Origin: Acidimicrobiia bacterium
Lineage (GTDB): Bacteria; Actinomycetota; Acidimicrobiia; IMCC26256; JAENVU01
NCBI GenBank assembly: GCA_016650415.1
Contig: JAENVU010000137.1
Location: 1-25,497 of the forward strand
Length of the DNA: 25,497 nucleotides
Direction: 5' to 3'
Part shown: piece by piece, positions 1 to 7,259 of the stretch
Position numbering within the stretch: position 1 is the stretch's first letter
Layout of the letters: every line of letters starts with the position of its first letter
Made by a program: the position numbers and the translations under genes
The notes under the pieces: generated by a model
The model's database searches: none
Told to the model about the DNA's origin: nothing
The model's input: the letters and a program-made list of their open reading frames with translations, nothing else

Positions 1-585
1 CAAGGTGACCCGTTCTCCCCCGCCGCCGACCCAGATCGGCGGTCGCGGTTTCCGAATGGGCTTGGGGTCACAGAACGCGCCGTCGAACCGGAAATGCTCG
101 CCGGCAACATCGACGGTGTCCTCCGACCAAAGCCGCGGGATCACCGCCAGCGTTTCCTCGAGAATCGCGAGCCGGGTCCGGGGCGGGAGAAAGTCGTAGT
201 CGTACGCCTGATACTCCCGCTCGTACCAGCCGGCGCCGATACCGAGAATCAGTCGACCGCCCGAGAACACGTCGACACACGCCGCCTCCTTGGCCAGGAG
301 ACCCGGATTGCGGTAGCCGGCACACGTCACCAACTGGCCGAGCTCGGCGCGCTCGGTGAGCTGGCTCAACGCCGCCAGCATGGTGAACGCCTCGAAACAA
401 TGCGTGGCCTCGCGACGCGGCACGGTCTCGACGTGGTCGTACACCCAGAGATGGTCGTAGCCGAGCCGTTCCGCCAGCTGGGCGAGCTCCACCGAACGGG
501 CCCAGGCTTCGGCCGCGCCCCACCCCGAGTACTCCAACTTCCAACCCTGGGGAACGAAGGCACCGAACCGCAACGGAGCGCTCAT
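1..585 (-). CDS. LLM-class (luciferase-like) F420-dependent oxidoreductase, C-terminus cut by window edge
   Basis: The frame is open from an ATG at 585 to the window edge, giving 195 residues. It is a luciferase-like TIM barrel: MSAPLRFGAFVPQGWK starts the first strand, followed by LAERLGYDHLWVYDHV (about 37-52), the LGQLVTCAGYRNPGLLAKEAACVD region (about 81-104), GRLILGIGAGWYEREY (about 110-125) and PKPIRKPRPPIWVGGGGER near the edge. These are the usual signatures of the actinobacterial F420-dependent subgroup. The family transfers hydride between F420 (or FMN) and a small organic substrate; the substrate cannot be read here. The start overlaps the stop of the upstream VOC gene (ATGA), and AAGGAGGG sits 6 nt before the ATG, so translation is probably both coupled and independently initiated. 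It is the third gene of the ADH-VOC-LLM unit. The family call is firm; the F420 preference is inferred. Confidence 0.9.
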   Translation of the reverse strand, partial: MSAPLRFGAFVPQGWKLEYSGWGAAEAWARSVELAQLAERLGYDHLWVYDHVETVPRREATHCFEAFTMLAALSQLTERAELGQLVTCAGYRNPGLLAKEAACVDVFSGGRLILGIGAGWYEREYQAYDYDFLPPRTRLAILEETLAVIPRLWSEDTVDVAGEHFRFDGAFCDPKPIRKPRPPIWVGGGGERVTL

Positions 586-1031
586 GCCGAGCCCTCCTTG
601 AAGTCCCACCACTGGATCTCGACCATCATCGGCAACAAGAACCGGACGTAGATCGACGTGATCGCGAGCATCCCGTGATCCTCGGTTTTCTTGTCGATGA
701 TGTCGACCCGATCGTCACGGGCCTGCCAGGACTTGGCCCGGGCGAGCACCGCGTCGAGCTCGGCTTCGGTCCCGACGCTCAGACCGTAGTGATCGAGGCG
801 CGGGCAGGTCATCGGCGAATCATCCGCGATGAGGAAGACGAACTGCTCGATCGTGTGGACGCCAAAGATCAACCGGCGACCGTCGATCGTCTCGGTGGGC
901 AGCTCGTTCCAGCCGAAGACGTCCGAGTAGAAGGCCGTCAGCTCGGTGCGCCCCGAGGCCTCGAGCAAGGTGGAGGGAACGCTCATCGCCACGTGGTTGA
1001 ACCGCGGCGGGCGGGCTTCGGTCTGACTCAT
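582..1031 (-). CDS. VOC-family (glyoxalase/dioxygenase fold) protein
   Basis: A 149-residue protein with one vicinal-oxygen-chelate module. The N-terminal half begins RFNHVAMSVPS (His13) and has TAFYSDVFGWNEL (32-44) and FVFLIADDSP. The C-terminal half has LDHYGLSVGTEAELDAVLARAK (79-100) and ends in VRFLLPMMVEIQWWD. His13, His81 and Glu138 fall where the metal ligands of this fold usually lie. The family includes glyoxalases, extradiol dioxygenases, epimerases and resistance proteins; the reaction here cannot be assigned. I chose the ATG at 1031 because the conserved fold starts directly after it, while upstream codons look non-native. The gene lies 4 bp downstream of the alcohol dehydrogenase stop and overlaps the LLM gene, so the three probably share a transcript and a substrate pathway. 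Confidence 0.85.
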   Translation of the reverse strand: MSQTEARPPRFNHVAMSVPSTLLEASGRTELTAFYSDVFGWNELPTETIDGRRLIFGVHTIEQFVFLIADDSPMTCPRLDHYGLSVGTEAELDAVLARAKSWQARDDRVDIIDKKTEDHGMLAITSIYVRFLLPMMVEIQWWDFKEGSA

Positions 1032-1035
1032 CGGT

Positions 1036-2076
1036 TCACCGTCCCCGCGCCGGAGCGACGACGACCTTGGCGGGCACCTCGCCGGAGCCGAGGCGACCGA
1101 TCGCGTCCCGCAACTCGGAAAGCCCCACGTCGTCCGGTTCGATGAGCACGTCCGTCGGGAAATCGCGCGCGGCGAGCATTGCGAGCGCCGCATCGAATCC
1201 GCCGTCGTCGTAACAGAAGGCGCCGGTGATACTGAGTTCGTTCAACAGGATCCGGTTCGGGTCGAACCGCGGTGGCTTGACCCCCGCGCCGACGAGGACC
1301 AGGCGGCCCATCCGCGCCAGCTGACCGAGACACTGCTCCATGGCCACCGCGTGGCCGGAACACTCCAGTGCAACGTGGAAGGACTCTTCGACGATCGCGT
1401 CGGGCATCGGCGGCGTGACCAGCGCCTCCGGCTCGACGACGGTTGCGCCCAGCCGCGCGCACAGTTCCCGGCGGACGGGCGAGGGCTCGCTCACGACCAC
1501 GTCGGTCACACCGCGATGGATCAACGCCGCGGCACTCAATGCTCCGATCGGCCCACCACCCGTGATGAGGACCCGCTCCCCCGGCTGCACCTCGGCTCGG
1601 GTCAGGCCGTGCAGCGCAACCGCGAGCGGTTCGGTCAGCGCGGCCTCCCGGAGACTCAGCCCCGGCGGCAGCCGGAGCAGTTCCCGCTCGGGGACACGCA
1701 TGTAGTCGGCAAACGCACCCTGCCATTCGCCACCGACGCCCACCGCGGCGCGTCCGTTACAGAGATTCGGCCGGCCGGCGCGGCAGTACTGGCATTCCCC
1801 GCACCGCTCGGATGGTCCACCCACCACCGAGTCACCGACCACCCACCTGGTCACCGCCTCCCCGACCGCGACGACCGTTCCGCTGAACTCGTGGCCGTGG
1901 ACCCGATTCGGTGCCGACCAGCCCTCCAGGACGAAGTGGATGTCGGATCCGCAGACCCCGCAGTGACTGATCTCGAGGAGGACGTCGTGCGTACCGACCG
2001 TGGGAATCGGGTAGTCCTCGACCTCGATCGTCTGGTTTCCCTTGTAGACCGCGGCCCGCATCCGATCAGGAATCAT
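1036..2076 (-). CDS. Zinc-dependent alcohol dehydrogenase (MDR superfamily, threonine/sorbitol dehydrogenase-like)
   Basis: A 346-residue medium-chain dehydrogenase of normal length. The catalytic zinc site is visible as HCGVCGSD (Cys39, Cys42, Asp45), GHEFSG (His62, Glu63) and TEPLA (Glu149). The structural zinc site is Cys92, Cys95, Cys98 and Cys106. The nucleotide-binding loop is GGGPIG (173-178), followed by an acidic residue at the end of the next strand (VVVSEPS), which suggests NAD(H). It should oxidise a secondary alcohol or polyol to a ketone in the cytoplasm. I chose the ATG at 2076 because it lies 6 nt after a -10-like element with a well-spaced TTGACG; an internal ATG at 2061 (MRAAVYKG) is an alternative with no visible ribosome site. 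It is the first gene of the ADH-VOC-LLM unit. Confidence 0.92.
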   Translation of the reverse strand: MIPDRMRAAVYKGNQTIEVEDYPIPTVGTHDVLLEISHCGVCGSDIHFVLEGWSAPNRVHGHEFSGTVVAVGEAVTRWVVGDSVVGGPSERCGECQYCRAGRPNLCNGRAAVGVGGEWQGAFADYMRVPERELLRLPPGLSLREAALTEPLAVALHGLTRAEVQPGERVLITGGGPIGALSAAALIHRGVTDVVVSEPSPVRRELCARLGATVVEPEALVTPPMPDAIVEESFHVALECSGHAVAMEQCLGQLARMGRLVLVGAGVKPPRFDPNRILLNELSITGAFCYDDGGFDAALAMLAARDFPTDVLIEPDDVGLSELRDAIGRLGSGEVPAKVVVAPARGR

Positions 2077-2082
2077 GGCCTC

Positions 2083-2111
2083 AGCGTGTCCCAACCTGAC
2101 ACGCGCGTCAA
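2083..2111 (-). promoter_or_regulatory. Promoter with inverted-repeat operator candidate upstream of the alcohol dehydrogenase
   Basis: On the minus strand TTGACG (2111-2106) is followed after exactly 17 nt by CACGCT (2088-2083), and the ATG comes 6 nt later, a leaderless arrangement. Lying over the spacer and the -10 is a 7-bp inverted repeat GCGTGTC-N7-GACACGC (2084-2104), positioned where a dimeric repressor would block RNA polymerase. The -10 is poor and only matches at its second and last positions. The sequence elements are seen directly; the regulatory role is inference. Confidence 0.5.
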
Positions 2112-2115
2112 CTAT

Positions 2116-2139
2116 CCCGCTCTTGGCCCTGCGGGCCGG
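2116..2139. repeat. 24-bp direct repeat, copy 1
   Basis: The copy begins CCCGCTCTTGG and ends GCGGGCCGG, and is identical over 24 bp to 2216-2239. Its core GGCCC-TGC-GGGCC (2125-2137) can form a 5-bp stem. Sequence outside the 24 bp differs between the copies, so this is not a simple tandem duplication. It lies between trmO and the alcohol dehydrogenase, within a 167-bp stretch without a gene. Confidence 0.75.
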
Positions 2140-2215
2140 GCCGCTCGGCCACGGCCACGCCCCGACCGACGCGTTCGACGGCGGGCAGTGCCTCAGGGGC
2201 GCGGCCTCTTGTACG

Positions 2216-2239
2216 CCCGCTCTTGGCCCTGCGGGCCGG
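2216..2239. repeat. 24-bp direct repeat, copy 2
   Basis: Identical to 2116-2139 and exactly 100 bp from it, with the same GGCCC-TGC-GGGCC dyad at 2225-2237. It sits directly after the trmO stop codon and could act as an RNA 3'-end structure, although no T-run follows on the minus strand. It may be a member of a dispersed intergenic repeat family. Confidence 0.75.
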
Positions 2240-2243
2240 CGCG

Positions 2244-2708
2244 TTACCAGTAGTCCTGCATCAGCTCCTCGGCCCACGCGGGTTGGTCGACCGGGCCCCG
2301 CGGGCCAAACCCGGGGAGGTACGGCTTGATGTCGAGCACGGGAGTGCCGTCGACGGCATCGAGGCCGCGTACCTCCACGACCAGACCGTCGGTTCGGATG
2401 AGGTCGCAGACGGTCGAACCGATGCGGTTCGGTCGGTCCTTCGCCCGCTGGGCGAAGATTCCGATGCGCGGCCAGTCGAGTCGACCACGGGGGTGTCTCG
2501 ATCCGGTGCACACCGCCGCGGGATCGACCTGGTCGAAGAGAAACAACACCTCCACGTGTGAAAACGCAGTCAGGCCCGCGATGGCATCGGCGGAGAACTG
2601 GCCGGGATCGAGTTCGATGCGGGCCGTGACCGAACCCCAGGCGTCGTCCTCCACCGCGCTCCGCCCGCCGTGCACCCAACCGATCGGCCGCACTTCGAAA
2701 CTCGTCAC
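2244..2708 (-). CDS. trmO: TrmO-like tRNA (adenine37-N6)-methyltransferase
   Basis: A 154-residue protein of the YaeB/TrmO family, whose E. coli member N6-methylates t6A37 in threonine tRNA using SAM. Family landmarks are FEVRPIGWVHG at the N-terminus, DAIAGLTAFSHVEVLFLFD (41-59), HPRG (72-75), IGIFAQRAKDRPNRIGST (82-99, the conserved RPNxIG signature) and VLDIKPYLPG (124-133). The compact SAM-binding barrel is complete, but the C-terminal domain of the longer E. coli enzyme (about 235 residues) is absent, as in many short homologues, so the target may differ. The start is GTG at 2708, overlapping the upstream stop as GTGA. It is co-directional with the upstream unknown gene and TypA, a translation-associated setting. 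Confidence 0.8.
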   Translation of the reverse strand: MTSFEVRPIGWVHGGRSAVEDDAWGSVTARIELDPGQFSADAIAGLTAFSHVEVLFLFDQVDPAAVCTGSRHPRGRLDWPRIGIFAQRAKDRPNRIGSTVCDLIRTDGLVVEVRGLDAVDGTPVLDIKPYLPGFGPRGPVDQPAWAEELMQDYW

Positions 2709-3496
2709 CGCATGCCACCGGTTGACCGCGCCGCGTCGGATGCGACCTCGGACCACAACTCTTCGCGCTCCGCGGCGACCAGATCGACCAACCCGCGGCC
2801 CGGAAACCGGCTGAGCCGTCGGTCCCGGAGCGCATCCGCACGACCGACGATTCCGGCATCGAATCTCAGGGTCACGGTCTCCGGAGCGGTGAAGCCGGTG
2901 CCGTCCAAGCTCTCCCACGAGAACGACCCGAACTCCGCGGTCGCTCGGGCGTAGGCCCGCAAGACCGGGGCCGGGGCGTGCACGGTGACCAGGCCCGCTT
3001 CGCGCTTGACCCACTGATCCCAATCGCTTGGCGTCCAGGCGATCGCGTCCTCCTCCGCCGCCTCGCGAGTCGCGAATCCGGCGGGATCCGCCAGGGCGCG
3101 ATCCAAACCGGCAGTCCGCAACTTGATCGTTCCGTCCGTGGGGCCCTCGAGGGGCAGTTGGGGGCGAAGTCCGTCGAGCATCGCCGCAGGAACCGGACCG
3201 AGCGCGGTGTTCGCCACCACGACCGGTCGGGAAAGATCACCGGTCGTCGGGTTCGGAATCATCACCGGCCGGTCGAACAGGAACACCGTCCGCTCATGAC
3301 GTTGATACGCCATCGCCCAGAGACACTGCCCGAGAAACTCCAGACTTTGCGCGTTGGCGTAGAGGGAGACGGTCTCGTCCGTCACACCGGTGGCCAGGCG
3401 AACCGCTTCGTTCGGACGGGGGGTGAAGATCGTCCAGTTCGCCCCATTCAGGTACAGCGAACGGCGGTGGACGCGAAGCGAGGAACCAGACTGCAT
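2705..3496 (-). CDS. Hypothetical protein, family not recognised
   Basis: A 263-residue soluble protein with no signal peptide or membrane segment. I do not recognise the family. Visible features are LYLNGANWTIFTPRPNEAVRLATG near the N-terminus, several alternating hydrophobic stretches (RTVFLFDRPVMIPNP, PVVVANTALGPVPAAMLDGL), a Trp-rich middle (AIAWTPSDWDQWVKREAG, 151-168) and a charged helical C-terminus. No catalytic motif stands out. The ATG at 3496 is chosen because the ten codons before it look non-native and lie in the region directly after typA; no convincing ribosome site is seen. It overlaps the TrmO-like gene by 4 bp and starts 80 bp after the typA stop, so all three may be co-transcribed. 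Codon use matches its neighbours and the frame is clean. Confidence 0.7.
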   Translation of the reverse strand: MQSGSSLRVHRRSLYLNGANWTIFTPRPNEAVRLATGVTDETVSLYANAQSLEFLGQCLWAMAYQRHERTVFLFDRPVMIPNPTTGDLSRPVVVANTALGPVPAAMLDGLRPQLPLEGPTDGTIKLRTAGLDRALADPAGFATREAAEEDAIAWTPSDWDQWVKREAGLVTVHAPAPVLRAYARATAEFGSFSWESLDGTGFTAPETVTLRFDAGIVGRADALRDRRLSRFPGRGLVDLVAAEREELWSEVASDAARSTGGMR

Positions 3497-3576
3497 CCGA
3501 CCAGGATGGCAGACGGCGCAGTTCAATCACCGCGGCGGCTGAAGATCACGCCGTCGCCGTGCAGTGCCATCGAGCC

Positions 3577-5421
3577 TTACGCGGGGCGCGGCGGCTTCTT
3601 GGAGTTGCGAAGCCGACCCCGCTGCGATGCATCGAGAATCACCTTGCGGAGCCGGACACTCGCCGGCGTGACCTCGACGCATTCGTCGTCGGCCACGAAC
3701 TCGAGTGCCTGCTCGAGCGACATCGGCCGCGGCGGCGTCAGCCGGACGGTGTCGTCCGATCCGCTGGCCCGCATGTTGGTGAGCTTCTTCTCCCGCGTCG
3801 GGTTGACGTCCATCTCCTCGGCCCGCGAGGACTCGCCGACGATCATGCCTTCGTAGACCTCGACGCCCGGTGCGACGAGAAGTTCGCCGCGCTCCTGGAG
3901 GCTGAACAAGGAGTACCCCGTGGTCATGCCCCGTCGGTCGGCAACCATCGATCCACTCGGTCGACTCCGTAACTCGCCGAACCACGGCGCGTAGCCGTCG
4001 AACACATGATGCAGGATCCCGGTGCCACGCGTCTCGGTCATGAACTCGGTGCGGAATCCGACCAGGCCGCGCGCCGGCACGAGATATTCCAACCGAACCC
4101 AGCCGGTGCCGTGGTTGATCATCTGTTCCATACGGCCCTTGCGGACCGCGAGCAGCTGCGTCACCGCGCCGAGGAACTCCTCGGGCACGTCGACCGACGC
4201 CCGCTCGACCGGTTCGTGCACCTTGCCGTCGATCTCACGGGTGACGACCTGGGGCTTGCCGACGGTGAGCTCGAAACCTTCCCGACGCATGGTCTCGACC
4301 AGTACGGCCAGCTGGAGCTCGCCTCGGCCCTGAACTTCCCACGCATCGGGACGCTCGGTGGGGACGACCCGGATTGCCACGTTGCCGACCAGTTCGGCAT
4401 CGAGCCGGTTCTTGAGCAGGCGGGCGGTGAGCTTGGTGCCGTCGTTGCCCGCGACCGGCGAGGTGTTGATCCCGATCGTCATCGCGAGACTGGGCTCGTC
4501 GATCGTCATGGCCGGCAGCGCGACCGGGTTGTCGGCGTCGGCCAGCGTTTCGCCGATCGTCACGTCCGGCAATCCCGCGATCGCGATGATCTCGCCCGGT
4601 CCGGCATCGCTGGCGTCGAGCCGTTCGAGTGACTCCGTGACGTACAACTCGGTGATGCGCACCCGCTCGACCGAACCGTCGACCCGGCACCACGCCACGG
4701 TCTGACCTTTTGCGATGGTGCCTTCCTGCACCCGGCACAGCGCGAGTCGCCCGACGTAGGGCGACGCGTCGAGGTTGGTGACCAACGCCTGGAGCGGTGC
4801 GCCCTCGGTGTAGGTCGGCGCCGGAATCTGATCGAGGAGCAACTCGAAGAGGGGCTTCAGGTCGCTGCCTTCCACCTCGACGTCCATGCTCGCCCAGCCG
4901 GCGCGTGCGTTGGTGTACACGATCGGGAAATCGATCTGGTCCTCGGCGGCGTCGAGATCGAGGAAGAGTTCGTACACCTCGTCGATCACTTCGCTGATGC
5001 GAGCGTCCGGCCGGTCGACCTTGTTGATCACCAGGATCACCGGCAGGTTGGATTCCAATGCCTTCCGCAAGACGAAGCGAGTCTGCGGGAGCGGTCCTTC
5101 ACTCGCGTCCACGAGCAGGAGCACGCCGTCGACCATCGTGAGGCCGCGTTCCACCTCGCCGCCGAAGTCGGCGTGGCCCGGGGTGTCGATGATGTTGATC
5201 TTGACCCCGCCGTACCGAACGGACGCGTTCTTCGCGAGGATGGTGATCCCCTTCTCGCGCTCCAGGTCGTTCGAGTCCATGACTCGGTCATTGACATCCT
5301 GGTTGGCCCGGAACACACCGGTCTGCCACAACATGGCGTCGACGAGGGTCGTCTTACCGTGATCGACGTGGGCGATGATGGCGACGTTGCGCAGATCATC
5401 GCGACGGGCGCGCGCGGACAT
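3577..5421 (-). CDS. typA: Ribosome-associated translational GTPase TypA/BipA
   Basis: A 614-residue translational GTPase, the normal size for TypA/BipA. G motifs are all present: AHVDHGKT (18-25), the EREKGITI switch region with Thr60, DTPGH (79-83) and NKVD (123-126). Domain II, the EF-G-like domains III and V and the TypA-specific C-terminal domain follow, with the typical LVPARGLVGFRTEFMTETRGTGI segment. It ends in basic RKVILDASQRGRLRNSKKPPRPA. The protein binds the ribosome near the EF-G site and assists subunit biogenesis and stress or cold adaptation. The ATG at 5421 precedes the conserved DDLRNVAIIAHVDHG and has GGAG about 10 nt upstream. It faces the amidohydrolase gene divergently and may lead a transcript with the unknown and TrmO-like genes. 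Confidence 0.97.
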   Translation of the reverse strand: MSARARRDDLRNVAIIAHVDHGKTTLVDAMLWQTGVFRANQDVNDRVMDSNDLEREKGITILAKNASVRYGGVKINIIDTPGHADFGGEVERGLTMVDGVLLLVDASEGPLPQTRFVLRKALESNLPVILVINKVDRPDARISEVIDEVYELFLDLDAAEDQIDFPIVYTNARAGWASMDVEVEGSDLKPLFELLLDQIPAPTYTEGAPLQALVTNLDASPYVGRLALCRVQEGTIAKGQTVAWCRVDGSVERVRITELYVTESLERLDASDAGPGEIIAIAGLPDVTIGETLADADNPVALPAMTIDEPSLAMTIGINTSPVAGNDGTKLTARLLKNRLDAELVGNVAIRVVPTERPDAWEVQGRGELQLAVLVETMRREGFELTVGKPQVVTREIDGKVHEPVERASVDVPEEFLGAVTQLLAVRKGRMEQMINHGTGWVRLEYLVPARGLVGFRTEFMTETRGTGILHHVFDGYAPWFGELRSRPSGSMVADRRGMTTGYSLFSLQERGELLVAPGVEVYEGMIVGESSRAEEMDVNPTREKKLTNMRASGSDDTVRLTPPRPMSLEQALEFVADDECVEVTPASVRLRKVILDASQRGRLRNSKKPPRPA

Positions 5422-5440
5422 ACAAGAAATCTCCGTGAAA

Positions 5441-5468
5441 GGGGGAAATCCCAGTGTACTGGTCCCCC
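5441..5468 (-). promoter_or_regulatory. Promoter and nested dyad upstream of typA
   Basis: On the minus strand TACACT (5458-5453) fits the actinobacterial TAnnnT -10 and would give a 5' leader of roughly 25 nt containing the GGAG ribosome site. It lies inside nested inverted repeats: CCAGT (5451-5455) with ACTGG (5458-5462), enclosed by GGGGGA (5441-5446) with TCCCCC (5463-5468). No clear -35 is seen. Whether the dyad is an operator or chance cannot be told from one copy. Confidence 0.4.
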
Positions 5469-5505
5469 GACCCACCTCCGGACTCGCGTTGGCCGGGGCA
5501 GCGCG

Positions 5506-5535
5506 TAACGTGCACGCGTCGCCGACTGAGGAGGG
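5506..5535 (+). promoter_or_regulatory. -10 element and strong ribosome binding site for the amidohydrolase
   Basis: TAACGT at 5506-5511 is a good TAnnnT -10 candidate; no matching -35 is evident. A near-perfect ribosome site, GAGGAGGG, lies at 5528-5535, 4 nt before the ATG at 5540. This decides the start against longer upstream in-frame options that would run back into the typA start region. Confidence 0.45.
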
Positions 5536-5539
5536 CACG

Positions 5540-7213
5540 ATGAGCGCCGATCTCGTGGTTCGTGGGGGAACCGTCATCGATGGCACCGCCGGTCCCGGTT
5601 ATGAGGCGGACGTCGCCGTGACCGACGGCATCATCACCGAGATCGGCAGCGGCCTCAGTGGTGATCGGGTCCTCGACGCCGACGGTCAGGCCGTGACCCC
5701 GGGCTTCATCGACATCCACTCCCACTACGACGCACAGGTCTTCTGGGACCCGGCACTCACCCCGTCGAGCTTCCACGGTGTGACCACCGTCATCGCCGGC
5801 AATTGCGGGTTCTCGATCGCACCGTGCCGGCCCGAACACCGGGATCTGCTCGCTCGCACGCTGCAGCACGTCGAGGACATGGATCTTGCCACCCTCGCCG
5901 CGGGCATTCCTTGGGACTTCGAGACATTCCCCGAGTACCTGGATTCGGTCGCCCGGCACGGCTGCGCGCTCAACTACGGCGTCTACATCGGCCACACCGC
6001 GTTGCGTATCTACGTCATGGGCGAAGCCGGCTACGACCGGGACCCGACGGCCGACGAACTCCGCACGATGCAGGCCGTGGTGCACGAGGCGATGGAGGCG
6101 GGCGCGATGGGATTCGCAACCAGCTCCTCCGGTACGCACAACGGCGACTCCGGTCGGCCGGTCCCGAGCCGGCGCGCCGACCTTGCCGAAGTCGAAGCTC
6201 TGCTCCAGCCGTTGCACGACCTCGGCAAGGGAGTCGCCGCGCTGCTCCCCGGCGAGAAGATCCAGCACGCCGACGTGTACGGACTGCAAGCCCGAATCGG
6301 CCGTCCGCTCACCTGGACCGCACTCCTCACGGTCAAGGGATTCCCGTGGCACGAGAAGATCATCGAGGACAACAACGCCGCCCGCGAGGCGGGCGGCCAG
6401 GTGTGGCCCCAGATCTCGGTTCGGGTCCTCGCCTTTCAGATGAACCTGCGGGAGCCGTTCACGTTCAACCAGGCCCCGGCGTTCGCCGCGCTGATGAACG
6501 CCGGTGCCCAAGCCCGGCTCGATGCCTACCGCGACCCCGACTGGCGACGCGTGGCGCTCGAGGATCTCGATACGAAGACGATGATCCGGCCGAACTGGCC
6601 ATCGATCGAGGTTGCCGAGTCCTCGGCCCATGCCGACCTGATCGGTCGCCGAGTGGTGGATCTGGCCAAGGAGCGGCAGTGCACCCCGCTCGACGTCATG
6701 CTCGATCTCGCGCTCACCGACAACCTCGAGACTCGCTTCCGGAGCGTTCTCGCCAACAACGACCCCGACGCGATCGCCTGGCTCCTCCAACAGGAGGGTT
6801 GCCTGCTCGGCCTCGCCGATTCGGGTGCCCACGTGAGCCAGCTCTGCGATGCCTGCCTCCCGACCGATCTGCTCGGCAACTGGGTCAGGGAGAAGGAGGT
6901 CATCTCGCTCGAGCGGGCCGTGCACAAGCTCACCGCCGAGCCCGCAGGGGTCTACGGGCTCGATGCACCCGTCGGCGGCCGGGGGCGGATCGCAGTCGGG
7001 ATGGCCGCCGACATCACGGTGTTCGATCCGGCGACCGTCGCACCCGGTCCCCTGCGCCGAATTCGCGATTTCCCCGCCAACGGTGAACGCCTCACGGCGG
7101 ACCAGCCGACTGGCATGACCCACACGGTGGTCAACGGTGTTCCGATCCGGGTGGATGGTGCACCGACCGCCGCGGGCCTCGCCGACAACCCCGGTGTGGT
7201 GCTGCGCGCCTGA
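5540..7213 (+). CDS. D-aminoacylase / N-acyl-D-amino-acid deacylase family amidohydrolase
   Basis: A 557-residue metal-dependent amidohydrolase. It starts with the small beta-sandwich typical of the superfamily (DLVVRGGTVIDGTAGPGYEADVAV) and has the first metal-binding strand GFIDIHSHYDAQ (His60, His62). The segment VTTVIAGNCGFSIAPC (81-96) is diagnostic of the D-aminoacylase branch, with Cys89 at the position that bridges the metal in that family. Later landmarks are GHTALRIYVMG, LADSGAHVSQ and the C-terminal GRIAVGMAADITVFDPATV. Family members hydrolyse N-acyl-D-amino acids, dihydropyrimidines and related amides; annotations within the branch are often generic, so the substrate is open. There is no signal peptide, so it is cytoplasmic. 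A 46-bp gap separates it from the membrane protein downstream, so they may be co-transcribed. Confidence 0.9.
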   Translation: MSADLVVRGGTVIDGTAGPGYEADVAVTDGIITEIGSGLSGDRVLDADGQAVTPGFIDIHSHYDAQVFWDPALTPSSFHGVTTVIAGNCGFSIAPCRPEHRDLLARTLQHVEDMDLATLAAGIPWDFETFPEYLDSVARHGCALNYGVYIGHTALRIYVMGEAGYDRDPTADELRTMQAVVHEAMEAGAMGFATSSSGTHNGDSGRPVPSRRADLAEVEALLQPLHDLGKGVAALLPGEKIQHADVYGLQARIGRPLTWTALLTVKGFPWHEKIIEDNNAAREAGGQVWPQISVRVLAFQMNLREPFTFNQAPAFAALMNAGAQARLDAYRDPDWRRVALEDLDTKTMIRPNWPSIEVAESSAHADLIGRRVVDLAKERQCTPLDVMLDLALTDNLETRFRSVLANNDPDAIAWLLQQEGCLLGLADSGAHVSQLCDACLPTDLLGNWVREKEVISLERAVHKLTAEPAGVYGLDAPVGGRGRIAVGMAADITVFDPATVAPGPLRRIRDFPANGERLTADQPTGMTHTVVNGVPIRVDGAPTAAGLADNPGVVLRA

Positions 7214-7259
7214 TGCACCACCCCAGCCTTCGCACTCCCAACCCGACGCGCGGGCCCGC

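Noticed and set aside
2294..2313. Possible third, inverted and degenerate copy of the 24-bp intergenic repeat in the trmO 3' end
   Set aside because: It shares only a TTGGCCC-GCGGG core with gaps and encodes trmO residues; GC-rich composition can explain it.
2978..3856. Plus-strand open frame opposite the unknown gene and the typA 3' end
   Set aside because: It crosses the end of typA, whose C-terminus is conserved, and has no motif.
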